Below, piece after piece: positions 53,026 to 62,679 of a stretch of DNA of 64,000 nucleotides. Under the pieces are notes generated by a model. The model was not told the origin of the DNA, searched no databases, and saw only the letters and a program-made list of their open reading frames with translations. The position numbers were made by a program, and so were the translations under genes. The stretch is from Planctomycetota bacterium (GTDB lineage: Bacteria; Planctomycetota; Brocadiia; Brocadiales; Brocadiaceae), in assembly GCA_016873165.1 (NCBI GenBank), contig VGXV01000012.1, positions 20,516-84,515 of the forward strand, read 5' to 3'. Positions within the stretch are counted from its first letter, which is position 1; each line of letters starts with the position of its first letter.

Positions 53026-54819
53026 TTGTATCTACCGCTAAAGATGGATAAAAACAAAGACACCTTTTTCTTATCCCCAAATGCCAGATTGGTGCTTGAA
53101 AAAAGATATTTGAAAAAAAATGCTTCCGGAGAACCAATTGAATCACCAGAAGACATGTTTCGCCGGATCGCAAAAAATATTGCCTCGGTTGATTTACTTT
53201 ATAATAAAAATGCCGATATTTCCGGTCTGGAAGAACAATTTTACCATCTTATGGTTTCCCAGCGGTTTCTCCCCAACTCACCCACATTAATGAACGCCAG
53301 CAGGCATCTGCAACAACTACTGGCATGTTTCGTATTGCCTTTGGAAGATTCCATCGAAAGCATCTTCGACACCGTAAAACAAGCCGCTATCATCCATAAA
53401 AGCGGCGGCGGCACAGGATTCAGCTTTTCCCGCATACGGCCAAAAAATGATATTGTAAGCACTTCGTGCGGTATGGCCAGCGGCCCCGTATCTTTTATGA
53501 AGGTTTTTAATGAAGCAACAGAGGCCATAAACCAGGGCGGCTTCAGGCGAGGCGCAAACATGGCAGTGCTTAATGTGAGCCATCCCGATATTCTTGATTT
53601 TATCCATGCAAAAAATTCTGAAGGGGTTTTGACAAATTTTAACATCTCTGTCGGCATTACACATGCATTCATGCGGGCAGTGGAATATGACGAAACGTTT
53701 CCCCTCATTAACCCGCGAACAAAAACAATCATCAAAACGATACGGGCAAAAGAGCTTTTTCAGGAAATCATACAATCCGCATGGAAAAACGGCGAACCGG
53801 GTATTTTATTTATCGACACGATTAACGCAGCCAATCCGACCCCTTCACTTGGAAACATTGAGGGCACAAACCCGTGCGGAGAACAGCCTCTGTTGCCGTA
53901 TGAGGCATGTGTTTTAGGATCAATCAACGTCTCGCAAATGACTACCCGCAAAGATAAACATTGCGAAATGAGCTGGCATTCTCTGGAAAAAACAATTCAT
54001 CTCTCCGTACATTTTCTTGACAATGTTATTGACGCAACAAAGTATCCATTATCTCAAATTGAAGGGTTAACCAAAGGCAACAGAAAAATAGGACTGGGAA
54101 TCATGGGATTTGCTGACCTTCTCATAAAACTCGGCATTCCCTACGATTCGGAAGAATCGATAAAATTTACCAATGAACTTTTACATTTCTTTGCAAAAAA
54201 AGCGAATGAGGCGTCTGCGAGATTGGCATCAGAACGCGGTGTATTTCCCAATTACGAAAAAAGTGTTTATGCCGAACAAAATGGCCCTAAATATAGAAAT
54301 GCGACGAGAACAACAATAGCGCCAACAGGCACTATAAGCATTATTGCCAATTGTTCCAGCGGCATAGAACCTCTGTTTGCTCTTGCATACACCAGAAACG
54401 TGCTCGTAGAAGGCGGATTACCGGAAATTCATCCGCTTTTTGAAGAAGTTCTCAAAAAAATGGGAATTTATACTGACAAGCTTTTAGCAGATGTTAAAAA
54501 GGAAGGGTCTGTGCGGAATATCGAATATATTCCTGCTGATATAAAAAGATTATTTACAACGGCACGGGACATTTCGCCGGAATATCACGTAAAAATCCAA
54601 TCTGTCTGTCAAAAATATATCGATAATGCCGTTTCCAAAACTATTAATTTTCCGAAAGAATCAACCGCAGAGGAAGTGGAGAAAGTTTTCCTGGCAGCAT
54701 ACAAAAGCGGCTGTAAAGGAATCACCATTTACAGAGACAAAAGCAGGATATCACAAGTGTTATCCGTAGAATGCACCTGCACGAACGAACTCATAGGCAG
54801 AAATCACGTTGTGTTATAA
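53026..54819 (+). CDS. nrdJ: Class II (adenosylcobalamin-dependent) ribonucleotide reductase, compact form
   Basis: Makes deoxyribonucleotides with coenzyme B12. Up to 597 residues (an ATG at 53044 would give 591). Motifs: FLPNSPTLMNAS, QLLACFVLPLEDSIESIFDT (first redox Cys), GGGTGFSFSRIRP, NPCGEQPLLPYEACVLGSIN (catalytic Cys near 284) and the ATRTTIAPTGTISIIANCSS stretch. There is no ATP-cone at the N-terminus, and the C-terminus stops soon after GCKGITIYRDKSR, with only VECTC where longer relatives have a zinc ribbon. It ends by overlapping the convergent PilZ gene by 29 bases. Confidence 0.92.
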   Translation: MYLPLKMDKNKDTFFLSPNARLVLEKRYLKKNASGEPIESPEDMFRRIAKNIASVDLLYNKNADISGLEEQFYHLMVSQRFLPNSPTLMNASRHLQQLLACFVLPLEDSIESIFDTVKQAAIIHKSGGGTGFSFSRIRPKNDIVSTSCGMASGPVSFMKVFNEATEAINQGGFRRGANMAVLNVSHPDILDFIHAKNSEGVLTNFNISVGITHAFMRAVEYDETFPLINPRTKTIIKTIRAKELFQEIIQSAWKNGEPGILFIDTINAANPTPSLGNIEGTNPCGEQPLLPYEACVLGSINVSQMTTRKDKHCEMSWHSLEKTIHLSVHFLDNVIDATKYPLSQIEGLTKGNRKIGLGIMGFADLLIKLGIPYDSEESIKFTNELLHFFAKKANEASARLASERGVFPNYEKSVYAEQNGPKYRNATRTTIAPTGTISIIANCSSGIEPLFALAYTRNVLVEGGLPEIHPLFEEVLKKMGIYTDKLLADVKKEGSVRNIEYIPADIKRLFTTARDISPEYHVKIQSVCQKYIDNAVSKTINFPKESTAEEVEKVFLAAYKSGCKGITIYRDKSRISQVLSVECTCTNELIGRNHVVL

Positions 54820-56170
54820 CCATATCCCAGTACTGTTTTAATTTTTGCATATCATTCGCCGGCTTCATAATAAAATTGTCTACTCCCCCCATCAGATAAC
54901 TACTGCGTTCCAGAATGTTTTCTGAAAATATCGTAATTGAAATCCGCGGAAAATCCTTTTTTATTTTTGTAACAAAATCCAATCCCTTTTCGCCGGTAAT
55001 CGCAGTATCTAAAAGCATAAAATCAATTTTGTTCATATTTAATATATTAAACGCATGTTCCGTATCGGTTACAAAAAACGATTTCAAGCCCTTTTGATTT
55101 GAAATCTCATACAATTGTTTTCTTATGATATCTCCACGGCAGATAATCAGCAAATTCTGGTTCGTGCGTTTTCCATTTTCTATATATTGACGAAACATAT
55201 TCTTATACAGCACTTTTTTAAGAACAGATTCAACGACAATATTTAGTTCTCTTTCATTAAAACCTTTCAGGAGATACCCGTCCAGGCAAAATGACAAAAG
55301 ATCCATCCATGTATCTATCAAATCTATTTCCAATATTATTCCTAAACCAGCAAATTCCGTCTTCACGTCTTTTAACAATTCATAGTCATTCATCTTTGCT
55401 GATTCAAATTCTGTAACAAGAAGATCACATTTGTTTTTGCGTAGCATACTCATTGCATTATGCTTTTGGTTTGCCGCATAAACAATGTAACCCTGCTTTA
55501 GCAATATGTTTTCAATTACCCTGCATTGAGTTTCCTTGACATAAAGCACCATTATTTTCAGGTCTTCTTTCACCTTACAACGTTTTTTTATTATTTCAAA
55601 ACCGTTCGTTTCTTCCTGTAATTCCTTTATAGTGCCTTCATCAATAGATAACGCGCCGATATCATACTCTCCGCCGGATTGAGTGGCGCGCATCAGCACC
55701 CTCCTTACCTCCACATATATTTTCTTTTGCGGTTTTCGGTAAAGATTGCCGGTAGTGCCGGCAGAAGATAAACTGAATTTAACAATCAAATGATTTGAAG
55801 GCAATACGGGACGATTTGTGACAAACCGGATTCCGTGCTGAGAAACATCCTTAATGGTGATTGGTATTTCTTCATTTGAAAAATCATTCAGGCCTTTGTC
55901 CAGAAATGAACACGTGCCATTCGTCTTTAAATCAAAACGTTTCTCAGTGCGTCTTTCTCTTGTTTCTTCAGGTGTTTCAGGCGGGTAAACAATGACAGGA
56001 TCAGATTCTTCCTTCGCTTCTTCTTTTACTTCTTTCTTTGTTTCTTCCTTTATTTCCGCTTTTACTTCGGTCTCCAGCCTTTGAATCAATTCTTCTACAA
56101 AAGACCTCACATTCCGCAGTTCATCGATTGTTAAATTCTGAAGTGTTTCTTTCCAGTGTTCATTTTGCAT
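54791..56170 (-). CDS. PilZ-domain protein with two receiver-like domains
   Basis: 459 residues from ATG 56170. A charged coiled coil (VKAEIKEETKKEVKEEAKEE) is followed by a PilZ domain (about 75-185: TEKRFDLKTNG and VSQHGIRFVTN carry the RxxxR / DxSxxG-like c-di-GMP signature). Receiver 1 (about 205-320) has Glu or Thr where the phospho-Asp should be (DLLVTEFES). Receiver 2 (about 340-455) keeps an Asp in LLDTAITGEKG and the Lys in FIMKP. There is no output domain. It may integrate c-di-GMP and phospho-signals by protein contact (inference). Confidence 0.8.
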   Translation of the reverse strand: MQNEHWKETLQNLTIDELRNVRSFVEELIQRLETEVKAEIKEETKKEVKEEAKEESDPVIVYPPETPEETRERRTEKRFDLKTNGTCSFLDKGLNDFSNEEIPITIKDVSQHGIRFVTNRPVLPSNHLIVKFSLSSAGTTGNLYRKPQKKIYVEVRRVLMRATQSGGEYDIGALSIDEGTIKELQEETNGFEIIKKRCKVKEDLKIMVLYVKETQCRVIENILLKQGYIVYAANQKHNAMSMLRKNKCDLLVTEFESAKMNDYELLKDVKTEFAGLGIILEIDLIDTWMDLLSFCLDGYLLKGFNERELNIVVESVLKKVLYKNMFRQYIENGKRTNQNLLIICRGDIIRKQLYEISNQKGLKSFFVTDTEHAFNILNMNKIDFMLLDTAITGEKGLDFVTKIKKDFPRISITIFSENILERSSYLMGGVDNFIMKPANDMQKLKQYWDMVITQRDFCL

Positions 56171-56230
56171 TGGCAATTTTGAAGAAAATTTTTTTGTGGG
56201 TATAAAAAACTTAAAAAGACATGTACTTGT

Positions 56231-56671
56231 TTAACAACCAAGTCTTTGCTTTAGAAATGTCTGAACTTTCTTTCCATCGGTTGTTCCGCCGCATTTGGAC
56301 ATAATAAGCTTCATTGCCACGCCAAATTCTTTTCCGGTAAATTTGTTTTCCTCAACAACTTCATTGACAATTTTCTTGATATCTTCATCAGAAAGTTGCC
56401 TGGGGAGGTATTCCTCTACAATAGCAATCTCATTATCTATTTCTCTTACCTTTTCCGGCAATGAAAGTCTTTCATATTCTTCCCTGGTCTTCTTTAATTT
56501 TTTTTGATAGCCGTTTACAACAGCAACATAATCTATCTGATCCTTCGGTTTGCCAGACGTCTCGGCAATTTTTATATCCGCAAGTATCATACGCAAAACA
56601 GAAGTCCTTAATTTATCTTGCGCTTTCATGGAAGACTTTAAATCTTCTTTGATTCTTTCATTTAAATCCAT
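56231..56671 (-). CDS. YqeY-like GatB-related protein
   Basis: 146 residues, all helical. Family features are MDLNERIKEDLKSSMKAQDK, LRTSVLRMILADIK and YLPRQLSDEDIKKIVNEVVE, with the end KCGGTTDGKKVQTFLKQRL. YqeY relatives resemble the tail of GatB and often bind tRNA-linked enzymes; the job is not known. GAGGAA precedes the ATG. It lies 3 bases from the upstream zinc-ribbon gene. Confidence 0.9.
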   Translation of the reverse strand: MDLNERIKEDLKSSMKAQDKLRTSVLRMILADIKIAETSGKPKDQIDYVAVVNGYQKKLKKTREEYERLSLPEKVREIDNEIAIVEEYLPRQLSDEDIKKIVNEVVEENKFTGKEFGVAMKLIMSKCGGTTDGKKVQTFLKQRLGC

Positions 56672-56674
56672 AGT

Positions 56675-56959
56675 TTATTCCTCATTAAAAGAATATCCTC
56701 CGACTTTATGTCCACAATTGGGACAATACGCAGGACTTCCTTCATAATATTTCCCGCAGTATTTACAGGGCATTAATATTTCCACTTGCCGTGCCTGCTT
56801 TGGCCGCATAAATAAATATAACGGCAAAAACACTATCATAAGCAAAAAAACACCCAGCATCCAACCGGCAGCAGAGAGGGTTTTGTACCCTTTACTTTTG
56901 GCATCCATGTAAACCCATACAGCTACTGCCGCAGCAATAAGCAATCCAATAAATCTCAT
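56675..56959 (-). CDS. Small membrane protein with C-terminal zinc ribbon
   Basis: 94 residues from ATG 56959 (MRFIGLLIAAAVAVW). A start at 57046 would add 29 unlikely residues. Two membrane helices are followed by a CxxC...CxxC zinc ribbon (PCKYCGKYYEGSPAYCPNCG). Function unknown. GAAGGG stands nine bases before the chosen start. Paired with the YqeY-like gene. Confidence 0.75.
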   Translation of the reverse strand: MRFIGLLIAAAVAVWVYMDAKSKGYKTLSAAGWMLGVFLLMIVFLPLYLFMRPKQARQVEILMPCKYCGKYYEGSPAYCPNCGHKVGGYSFNEE

Positions 56960-57182
56960 ACCTATCATCCCTTCAATGTATCGGTGGAATATAACACACA
57001 AAACTTCTCCAGTCAAATAATTATCATTACCGCACCCTACGTTCATGATAACTATTGCAATTATATTTTTATTTCATACAAGAAAATACCCTTGAAACTA
57101 TTCCTTCATTTAGTAAAATACCTCAGTAACTTTTTATAACAAGAAAACACCTAAACAAATATACATAAAAAGGATGACAACA

Positions 57183-57374
57183 ATGAAATACATATATACC
57201 GCTGAAGATTGTCCAAAGTGTGAAAAATTAAAGAAAAAATATAGAACTGAAGGCATACGGTTTGTTGAAAGAAACGCAGAGAGGATTAAACAGCCTGAAG
57301 ATGATATTGACAGGGAAGCTCTGGTACAAGCTTCAATGCAAAATATGGAATTACCCGTTGAGGTTGATGCATAA
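57183..57374 (+). CDS. Glutaredoxin-like CxxC miniprotein
   Basis: 63 residues from ATG 57183 (AGGA nine bases before; an ATG at 57174 overlaps that site). MKYIYTAEDCPKCEKLKKKY carries the CPKC redox pair of the glutaredoxin/thioredoxin fold, but the protein is shorter than a usual 75-85-residue glutaredoxin and lacks an obvious TVP motif (ELPVEVDA is at the end). It is convergent with pckA. Confidence 0.7.
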   Translation: MKYIYTAEDCPKCEKLKKKYRTEGIRFVERNAERIKQPEDDIDREALVQASMQNMELPVEVDA

Positions 57375-57381
57375 GTTTCTT

Positions 57382-59034
57382 TCACATTGTTTCCACGGCT
57401 TTTACAATTTCCTTATGTAATTTATCAAATCCTTTGATAAATTCGATACGCTCGCGCCTCAAATCGGACACCTGTTTTGCAATGTTTTCTTTATCATAAA
57501 ATTTCTCAGGGTTATACACAGAAATATCCATATCTTCAACGTATGCAGGCACCTTGAAATTCCAATACTTATCATCTTCCCATATAATTGTTCCGCGAAC
57601 AATGCCTCGAATAATCGTTGACATTTCTCCAATCTCTACCCTCTTTACTTTACGTTTTGTAACCTTCTTTCCATCCGGCAGTTTTTCAATAATCTCCCCC
57701 AACCCTCCGGTATTTAACTGGTAACATTGCACCTTTCCCTCATTTCGTTTAACAAAATCATAAAACCAGTTTCCCTCATAAGATTTATCCCCTATGATAA
57801 ACGGATTTGTTCCCACCGAGCGAACGGACTCTCCTGCCCGTTTCGGGTCGCCAGCCGATGTTTCAATCGATTCTCCAAGCATAAATACCGCACCTGCCTG
57901 CTCAGGAGTAAGTTTCACCGCCAAAGGAACAACAGTATGCCTGCGCGTAATAAACGCAACGATTAAGCCATCCATTTCATCAACAGGAGGCAAATTAATA
58001 CTATCTGAAATATACGGACACAAATCGCTCCGAATCATAATTCCGCGTCCATTACTCGTTAAGGTATCGTCATCAAAAAAAACATTTCCTTCATAATCTA
58101 CCATGACATTCTCAAAAATGGCCTCACGAGATATCGCCGCCTTATAGATAATGGGCTGTGAAACGGCATCAAGACCTTCCGTCTTTAAATAAAACCCACG
58201 TTCAGAACCATACGCGGACCCGTCTTTTTTGAGAAATACCACGTCGTCCTGTAATATTTCAATACCTTCACCCACATGATTCAAATCATGTGTGTGACAT
58301 GTATGAGTTGTTTTCCCCGTGCCACTCAATCCAAAAATAAGCATCCCGTATTTTTTTATGCTTCCGTCTTTTTTCCTCGCTTTTAGAATCTTTGTGCCGG
58401 CATGAAGACCCAGCATCCCTCTTTGCTTCGCATTCCACATAGCCATCCGCAGAAATCCTTTTTTAGACTCGCCATAATAATCGGTCCCTAAAACAACCGT
58501 AGTGCTTATTTCAGGAAAAACCAATATTTGCCGTTCATTTTCCTGCCACTCGGGAATATATATTATATATTGCTTAAGCTCCGGTTCCTGCTTTGCGGGA
58601 AACAGTGTCGACCATGTCATATATGCCAAACGAATCATTTCCGGACGTTGTATAGAACCAAAGAAATTACAATTGGGTGAAAATTCACCATTGTCTCCCA
58701 TATTCCGATTAATTCTTACAAACGGCGCTTTTCTTATATATCCTTCAACAGCAGCTAATGTTTTTGCAAGGTTATTCATGATTTCTGTTTGCTGGGGATT
58801 AAGGAGAGATTGGCAGACTTCCGGACTCCCTATACACACGGTAAATTTTGCACTGCGGTTCTTTACGGTAGAATGAACTGCGATATTCCCAAATTTCGTA
58901 AATGAAGCAAACCTCTCTGCATTACGCCTTAATGTCCAATCTGTGGCATTAATTACATTTGGCGCTTTTTTTAAATATTCTATCATCCTGTTTATTGACT
59001 GAATTTCATTTTCAAATGATGCTGTTGAACCCAT
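57382..59034 (-). CDS. pckA: Phosphoenolpyruvate carboxykinase (ATP)
   Basis: Interconverts oxaloacetate and PEP with ATP. 550 residues from ATG 59034 (GGAGG and AAGGG before it); an ATG at 59067 would add 11. Signatures: P-loop IFGLSGTGKTTHTCHTHDLN, then EILQDDVVFLKKDGSAYGSE, with FYLKTEGLD and TRRHTVVPLAVKLTPEQAG. This gives a route between C3 and C4 acids, usable in gluconeogenesis. It stands alone in its own transcript. Confidence 0.93.
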   Translation of the reverse strand: MGSTASFENEIQSINRMIEYLKKAPNVINATDWTLRRNAERFASFTKFGNIAVHSTVKNRSAKFTVCIGSPEVCQSLLNPQQTEIMNNLAKTLAAVEGYIRKAPFVRINRNMGDNGEFSPNCNFFGSIQRPEMIRLAYMTWSTLFPAKQEPELKQYIIYIPEWQENERQILVFPEISTTVVLGTDYYGESKKGFLRMAMWNAKQRGMLGLHAGTKILKARKKDGSIKKYGMLIFGLSGTGKTTHTCHTHDLNHVGEGIEILQDDVVFLKKDGSAYGSERGFYLKTEGLDAVSQPIIYKAAISREAIFENVMVDYEGNVFFDDDTLTSNGRGIMIRSDLCPYISDSINLPPVDEMDGLIVAFITRRHTVVPLAVKLTPEQAGAVFMLGESIETSAGDPKRAGESVRSVGTNPFIIGDKSYEGNWFYDFVKRNEGKVQCYQLNTGGLGEIIEKLPDGKKVTKRKVKRVEIGEMSTIIRGIVRGTIIWEDDKYWNFKVPAYVEDMDISVYNPEKFYDKENIAKQVSDLRRERIEFIKGFDKLHKEIVKAVETM

Positions 59035-59252
59035 TGCCCTTCTTTCCTCCATGTATGTGGTTTTCAAAACATACTTTTACCGCAATGCCCTATATAAATA
59101 ACCAAATCCGGTGCATTATAATAAACAGAATATAATAGGCAAACAAAAAAGGGCACTCCTTTTTCAAAAAAATCAAATAATAATTGCCATTCTTGCTTTT
59201 AGATTTTAGAATGTGATCTGTTAAAAATCCGTAAAAATACCGCCGGACCAAC

Positions 59253-59855
59253 ATGAAAAAAATACCGTTGCAAGAATTGTCATCGCTTATATCCCGATAC
59301 GTTGACGGAGAACGTCTCATCCTCGAAAATCCGCATATCACAAAGGAAATGATCGATGATTTTTTCCAAAATATTTCGGGAAACCATGAAGTGACAAAAT
59401 CCGGCACCCCCTCCCCTGCCCGTCATAACCCTCCATCGCCGAAGAAAAAATTGAATGAATTAATCATTCACACAGACGGGGCATCGAGGGGAAATCCGGG
59501 AAAGGCAGGCGCCGGCATTGCAATCTTTGACTACGATTATCGCATTATTGAAGAAATCTGCAAATTTCTTGGAGAAGCTACCAATAATGTAGCTGAATAC
59601 GAAGCGATGATTCTTGCCGCGCAAAAAGCTGCCTCTTACCAGCCTGATAAGGTTATTTTTAAAACTGACAGCGAATTGCTGGTACGGCAAGTAAAGGGCA
59701 TCTATCGGGTGAAAAATCCCAATCTCATACCGCTCTATAAAAAACTTATGACACTTTTTAAAACTTTTCCATCATGGGAAATATATCACGTCTCCAGAGA
59801 AGAAAATGTTCTCGCGGACACTCTTGCCAACAAAGGAATCGATTCTGCCGCATAA
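59253..59855 (+). CDS. rnhA: Ribonuclease HI
   Basis: Cuts RNA in RNA-DNA hybrids. 200 residues: an N-terminal extension of about 70 (linker TPSPARHNPPSPKKK) is followed by the RNase H fold with DGASRGNPGKAGAGIAIFDY (Asp), NNVAEYEAMI (Glu), FKTDSELLVRQV (Asp) and NVLADTLANKG (Asp). All four metal ligands are present. The extension is not a recognised hybrid-binding domain. Confidence 0.92.
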   Translation: MKKIPLQELSSLISRYVDGERLILENPHITKEMIDDFFQNISGNHEVTKSGTPSPARHNPPSPKKKLNELIIHTDGASRGNPGKAGAGIAIFDYDYRIIEEICKFLGEATNNVAEYEAMILAAQKAASYQPDKVIFKTDSELLVRQVKGIYRVKNPNLIPLYKKLMTLFKTFPSWEIYHVSREENVLADTLANKGIDSAA

Positions 59856-59892
59856 AACACGTTAAATTAATAATTGAATTATAGTTACATGT

Positions 59893-60657
59893 ATGATATA
59901 TTTACCTCCGAACAGTTCACCTTCTAACGCGAAAATGTCCAATCTAACCGGTAACGATACAGACAATCATACGCTATTACAGGCTATAAACATATACAAA
60001 GAATATAGGAGCGGCGAACAAATATTACCTGTTTTGCATGAAATATGTCTGTCGGTTGAAAAGGGTGAAATTGTTGTAATCATAGGAGCTTCCGGCGCCG
60101 GAAAAAGTACATTACTGCATATACTGGGCGCTTTGGATACGCCCACTTCCGGTTCTTTACTTTACAAAGGGGAAGATGTATCTCAATTAAGTCCTTCAAA
60201 ACAAGCCGAATTGCGAAACCGTGTTTTTGGTTTTGTTTTCCAGTTTTATCATCTCTTGCCTGATTTTACCGCATTGGAAAATGTTTTATTACCATGCTTT
60301 ATTGGAAAACGATTTACAAAAAACACGAAAACAAAAGAAGAATTCCATAATCGGGCTGTTTCGCTCTTGGAAAGAGTCGGCTTAGGCAACCGATTAACGC
60401 ACAAGCCATCTAAATTGTCTGGTGGTGAAAAACAACGGGTAGCAATAGTGCGGGCGCTTATTAATCAACCGGAATTATTATTGTGCGATGAACCTACAGG
60501 AAACCTTGACACACAAACCGGCTACGAAATAAGAGACCTGATATGGGAATTAAACAAAACGATGAATCAAACAGTGGTGATTGTCACACACGATCAAAAC
60601 ATGGCGGAACAGGCAAACCGGATTATTAAAATAACAGACGGTCGCATTACAAATTAA
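59893..60657 (+). CDS. LolD-type ABC transporter ATPase
   Basis: 254 residues. Walker A IIGASGAGKSTLLHILGALD (near 63-82), Q-loop FVFQFYHLLPDFTALENVLL, signature LSGGEKQRVAIVRALI and Walker B LLLCDEPTGNLD are intact. It is closest to LolD/MacB-type lipoprotein or peptide exporters. No LolC/E-like permease is adjacent. An N-terminal tail of about 30 residues precedes the fold. It is a clear contrast with the degenerate ABC protein at 8953. Confidence 0.9.
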   Translation: MIYLPPNSSPSNAKMSNLTGNDTDNHTLLQAINIYKEYRSGEQILPVLHEICLSVEKGEIVVIIGASGAGKSTLLHILGALDTPTSGSLLYKGEDVSQLSPSKQAELRNRVFGFVFQFYHLLPDFTALENVLLPCFIGKRFTKNTKTKEEFHNRAVSLLERVGLGNRLTHKPSKLSGGEKQRVAIVRALINQPELLLCDEPTGNLDTQTGYEIRDLIWELNKTMNQTVVIVTHDQNMAEQANRIIKITDGRITN

Positions 60658-60688
60658 ACAGCAAGTGAAAGGAGCAGATACTACTACA

Positions 60689-61546
60689 ATGGGATTAAAG
60701 GTTTATATAAGCGGTAAGTTATTTCCAAAAGAAGATGCTAAAATATCGGTCTTTGACCATGGATTGCTTTATGGAGATGGAGTTTTTGAAGGCATACGAG
60801 TTTACAATCAAAATATATTTGCGTTGGATGAACACATTGACAGACTTTACTGCTCTGCAAAAGCCATTGACCTTAAAATTCCCATTACAAAATCAGAAAT
60901 GATAAAAGCAATTAAAGATACTTTAAAAGCAAATAATCAAAAGGATGCTTATATAAGAATTGTTATTACTCGTGGAATCGGAAAGCTTGGCCTTGATCCC
61001 AATAAGTGTTCAACTCCTGAAATTATTATCATCACGGATACGATAGAACTATACCCTAAAGCTCTTTATGAAAACGGACTTGAAATAGTGACGGTCACTA
61101 CCATAAGGAATCATTACTCCAGTCTGGATCCAAAAATCAAGTCGCTTAATTATCTGAACAATATCCTGGCAAAAATTGAATCAATACAGTCGAAGGCAGG
61201 TGAGGCATTGATGCTTAACAAGGATGGTTATGTGGCAGAATGCTCAGGGGATAATATTTTTATTGTAAAAAATAATACCCTGTTAACCCCTCCGGAAAGC
61301 GCAGGCATATTAATAGGTATTACGAGAAACTGTGTTATGAAACTCGCAAAAGATATGGGAATTTGTGTGAAGGAAAAATTAATGACACGGTATGATTTGT
61401 ACATTGCGGATGAATGTTTCTTGACAGGCACTGCGGCGGAAATTATTCCTGTTGTTAAAATCGACGGCAGAACAATCGGCACAGGTAAACCAGGGAAAAT
61501 AACCCTTGATTTACTGGAATGTTATCGCAAGCTAACGACAAAATAG
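60689..61546 (+). CDS. ilvE: Branched-chain amino acid aminotransferase
   Basis: PLP enzyme of class IV. 285 residues from ATG 60689; a GTG at 60665 would add eight residues. SVFDHGLLYGDGVFEGIRVY (about 20-39), catalytic Lys in LDPKIKSLNYLNNILAK (near 150), EALMLNKDGYVAECSGDNIF and LTGTAAEIIPVVKIDGRTIG are all present. It is ATP-independent and works with 2-oxoglutarate in valine, leucine and isoleucine synthesis. AAGGAG lies 14 bases before the ATG, an odd spacing. D-amino acid transaminase is a less likely alternative. Confidence 0.9.
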   Translation: MGLKVYISGKLFPKEDAKISVFDHGLLYGDGVFEGIRVYNQNIFALDEHIDRLYCSAKAIDLKIPITKSEMIKAIKDTLKANNQKDAYIRIVITRGIGKLGLDPNKCSTPEIIIITDTIELYPKALYENGLEIVTVTTIRNHYSSLDPKIKSLNYLNNILAKIESIQSKAGEALMLNKDGYVAECSGDNIFIVKNNTLLTPPESAGILIGITRNCVMKLAKDMGICVKEKLMTRYDLYIADECFLTGTAAEIIPVVKIDGRTIGTGKPGKITLDLLECYRKLTTK

Positions 61547-61551
61547 CTATG

Positions 61552-62031
61552 TTACTCTGATTTTTTATGCCTTGAAGAAGAAAAAGAGGAAAAAAACATC
61601 AGTGAAATGCCAACACAAATCAAGCTATCTGCAACGTTAAAGGTAGGCCAATGATACTTGTGCCCGAGGTGCAAATCAATAAAATCCCTTACATATTTAA
61701 ACCACATTCTATCCCACAAGTTTCCGAGAGCGCCTGCCAGAATAAGCCCTAAAGCAATGTTCGAGCCAAAAATATTTTTATCTGATTTAATATAGACAAA
61801 TACAATTGCCGCAATTGCCAGAAAAGAAAGGAAGATAAAAATAGTGGCTTTTCCAGGAAACATCCCGAAAACAACCCCTTCATTTTCGCTTCTTATTATA
61901 TTGAGAAGCCCCGGGATTAACGTTACCTTTTTAAACCTATCTAATTGAGAAAAAACAAACCACTTTGAAACAATATCCGCAACAACACCACTCACTATAG
62001 TAATAACAAACAAAGTAGTTCTTCTCATCAT
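61552..62031 (-). CDS. lspA: Lipoprotein signal peptidase (signal peptidase II)
   Basis: Cuts prolipoprotein signal peptides at the inner membrane. 159 residues, four membrane helices. Catalytic Asps are in GALGNLWDRMWFKYVRDFID and FNVADSLICVGI. It follows the DksA-like gene by six bases. The lipoproteins in this window (GspD, the TPR protein at 16852) would be its clients. Confidence 0.95.
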   Translation of the reverse strand: MMRRTTLFVITIVSGVVADIVSKWFVFSQLDRFKKVTLIPGLLNIIRSENEGVVFGMFPGKATIFIFLSFLAIAAIVFVYIKSDKNIFGSNIALGLILAGALGNLWDRMWFKYVRDFIDLHLGHKYHWPTFNVADSLICVGISLMFFSSFSSSRHKKSE

Positions 62032-62037
62032 ACTTGA

Positions 62038-62412
62038 CTAGAGATTGCCAAGCTCCTCTTCCCTTTGGCAATCTATGCAAAGCCGTGCGTAAGGAACCGC
62101 TTTCAATCTTTCCCTATTAATTTTTTTCTCGCATGCTTCACATACGCCAAAGGTGCCTTCTTCTATCTTTTCCAACGCATCATCTATGCTTCGTACGCTT
62201 TCTTCTCCGTTCTGGATAAGTTCTATCATAAGTTCCCGCTCATAGTTGTCTGTACCAACATCTGCCATGTGAATTGGAACGTTTGATAAATCTCCCGAGG
62301 CATCTTGTCTGGATTTTTTCAATGCCTCTTCCTGCATATAATCAACCTTTCCAACCAGTTTTTCCCTTAGCGAGATGAGTAGCTTCTTGTAAGGTGCAAA
62401 TTCATCCTTCAT
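62038..62412 (-). CDS. DksA/TraR-family zinc-finger protein
   Basis: 124 residues from ATG 62412 (GGAG six bases before; the ATG at 62424 overlaps that site). A coiled coil (LISLREKLVGKVDYMQEEAL) is followed by GTFGVCEACEKKINRERLKA and LCIDCQREEE, with four Cys for a zinc finger as in TraR/DksA. It may act on RNA polymerase; it lacks the clear acidic DxxDxA tip (has GTDNYERELM). It is co-transcribed with lspA, a frequent pairing. Confidence 0.9.
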   Translation of the reverse strand: MKDEFAPYKKLLISLREKLVGKVDYMQEEALKKSRQDASGDLSNVPIHMADVGTDNYERELMIELIQNGEESVRSIDDALEKIEEGTFGVCEACEKKINRERLKAVPYARLCIDCQREEELGNL

Positions 62413-62665
62413 TTCTTTCTCCATAAATTAATTTGGCAGAGAACTATTACACAACCCTTAGAACGCCTAATCGTCCGCAAATATTCAAGCAGTCTAGCAT
62501 ATATTAAAAATTAGTCAATATAATTTATACCTATACTATAATTATAACAACCTCTTATACTTACAAAAATGCCTGTCTTTTCGCACCCTCCCCATGCCGT
62601 ACCTGCTTTTCTTTCCGGTAATAAGATGGCACATACTCTTGTGAGAAGAAAAGAGAGAAAAGGGG
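62413..62665. other. Gene-free AT-rich spacer
   Basis: About 250 bases between the DksA-like gene and the RAYT element. The sequence is AT-rich with no clear gene. It should hold the promoter for the dksA-lspA pair. Confidence 0.5.
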
Positions 62666-62679
62666 TCAAATCTTTATTG

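Noticed and set aside
53016..53043. Cobalamin riboswitch before the B12-dependent reductase
   Set aside because: Only ten to thirty bases separate it from queA, too short for a B12 riboswitch.
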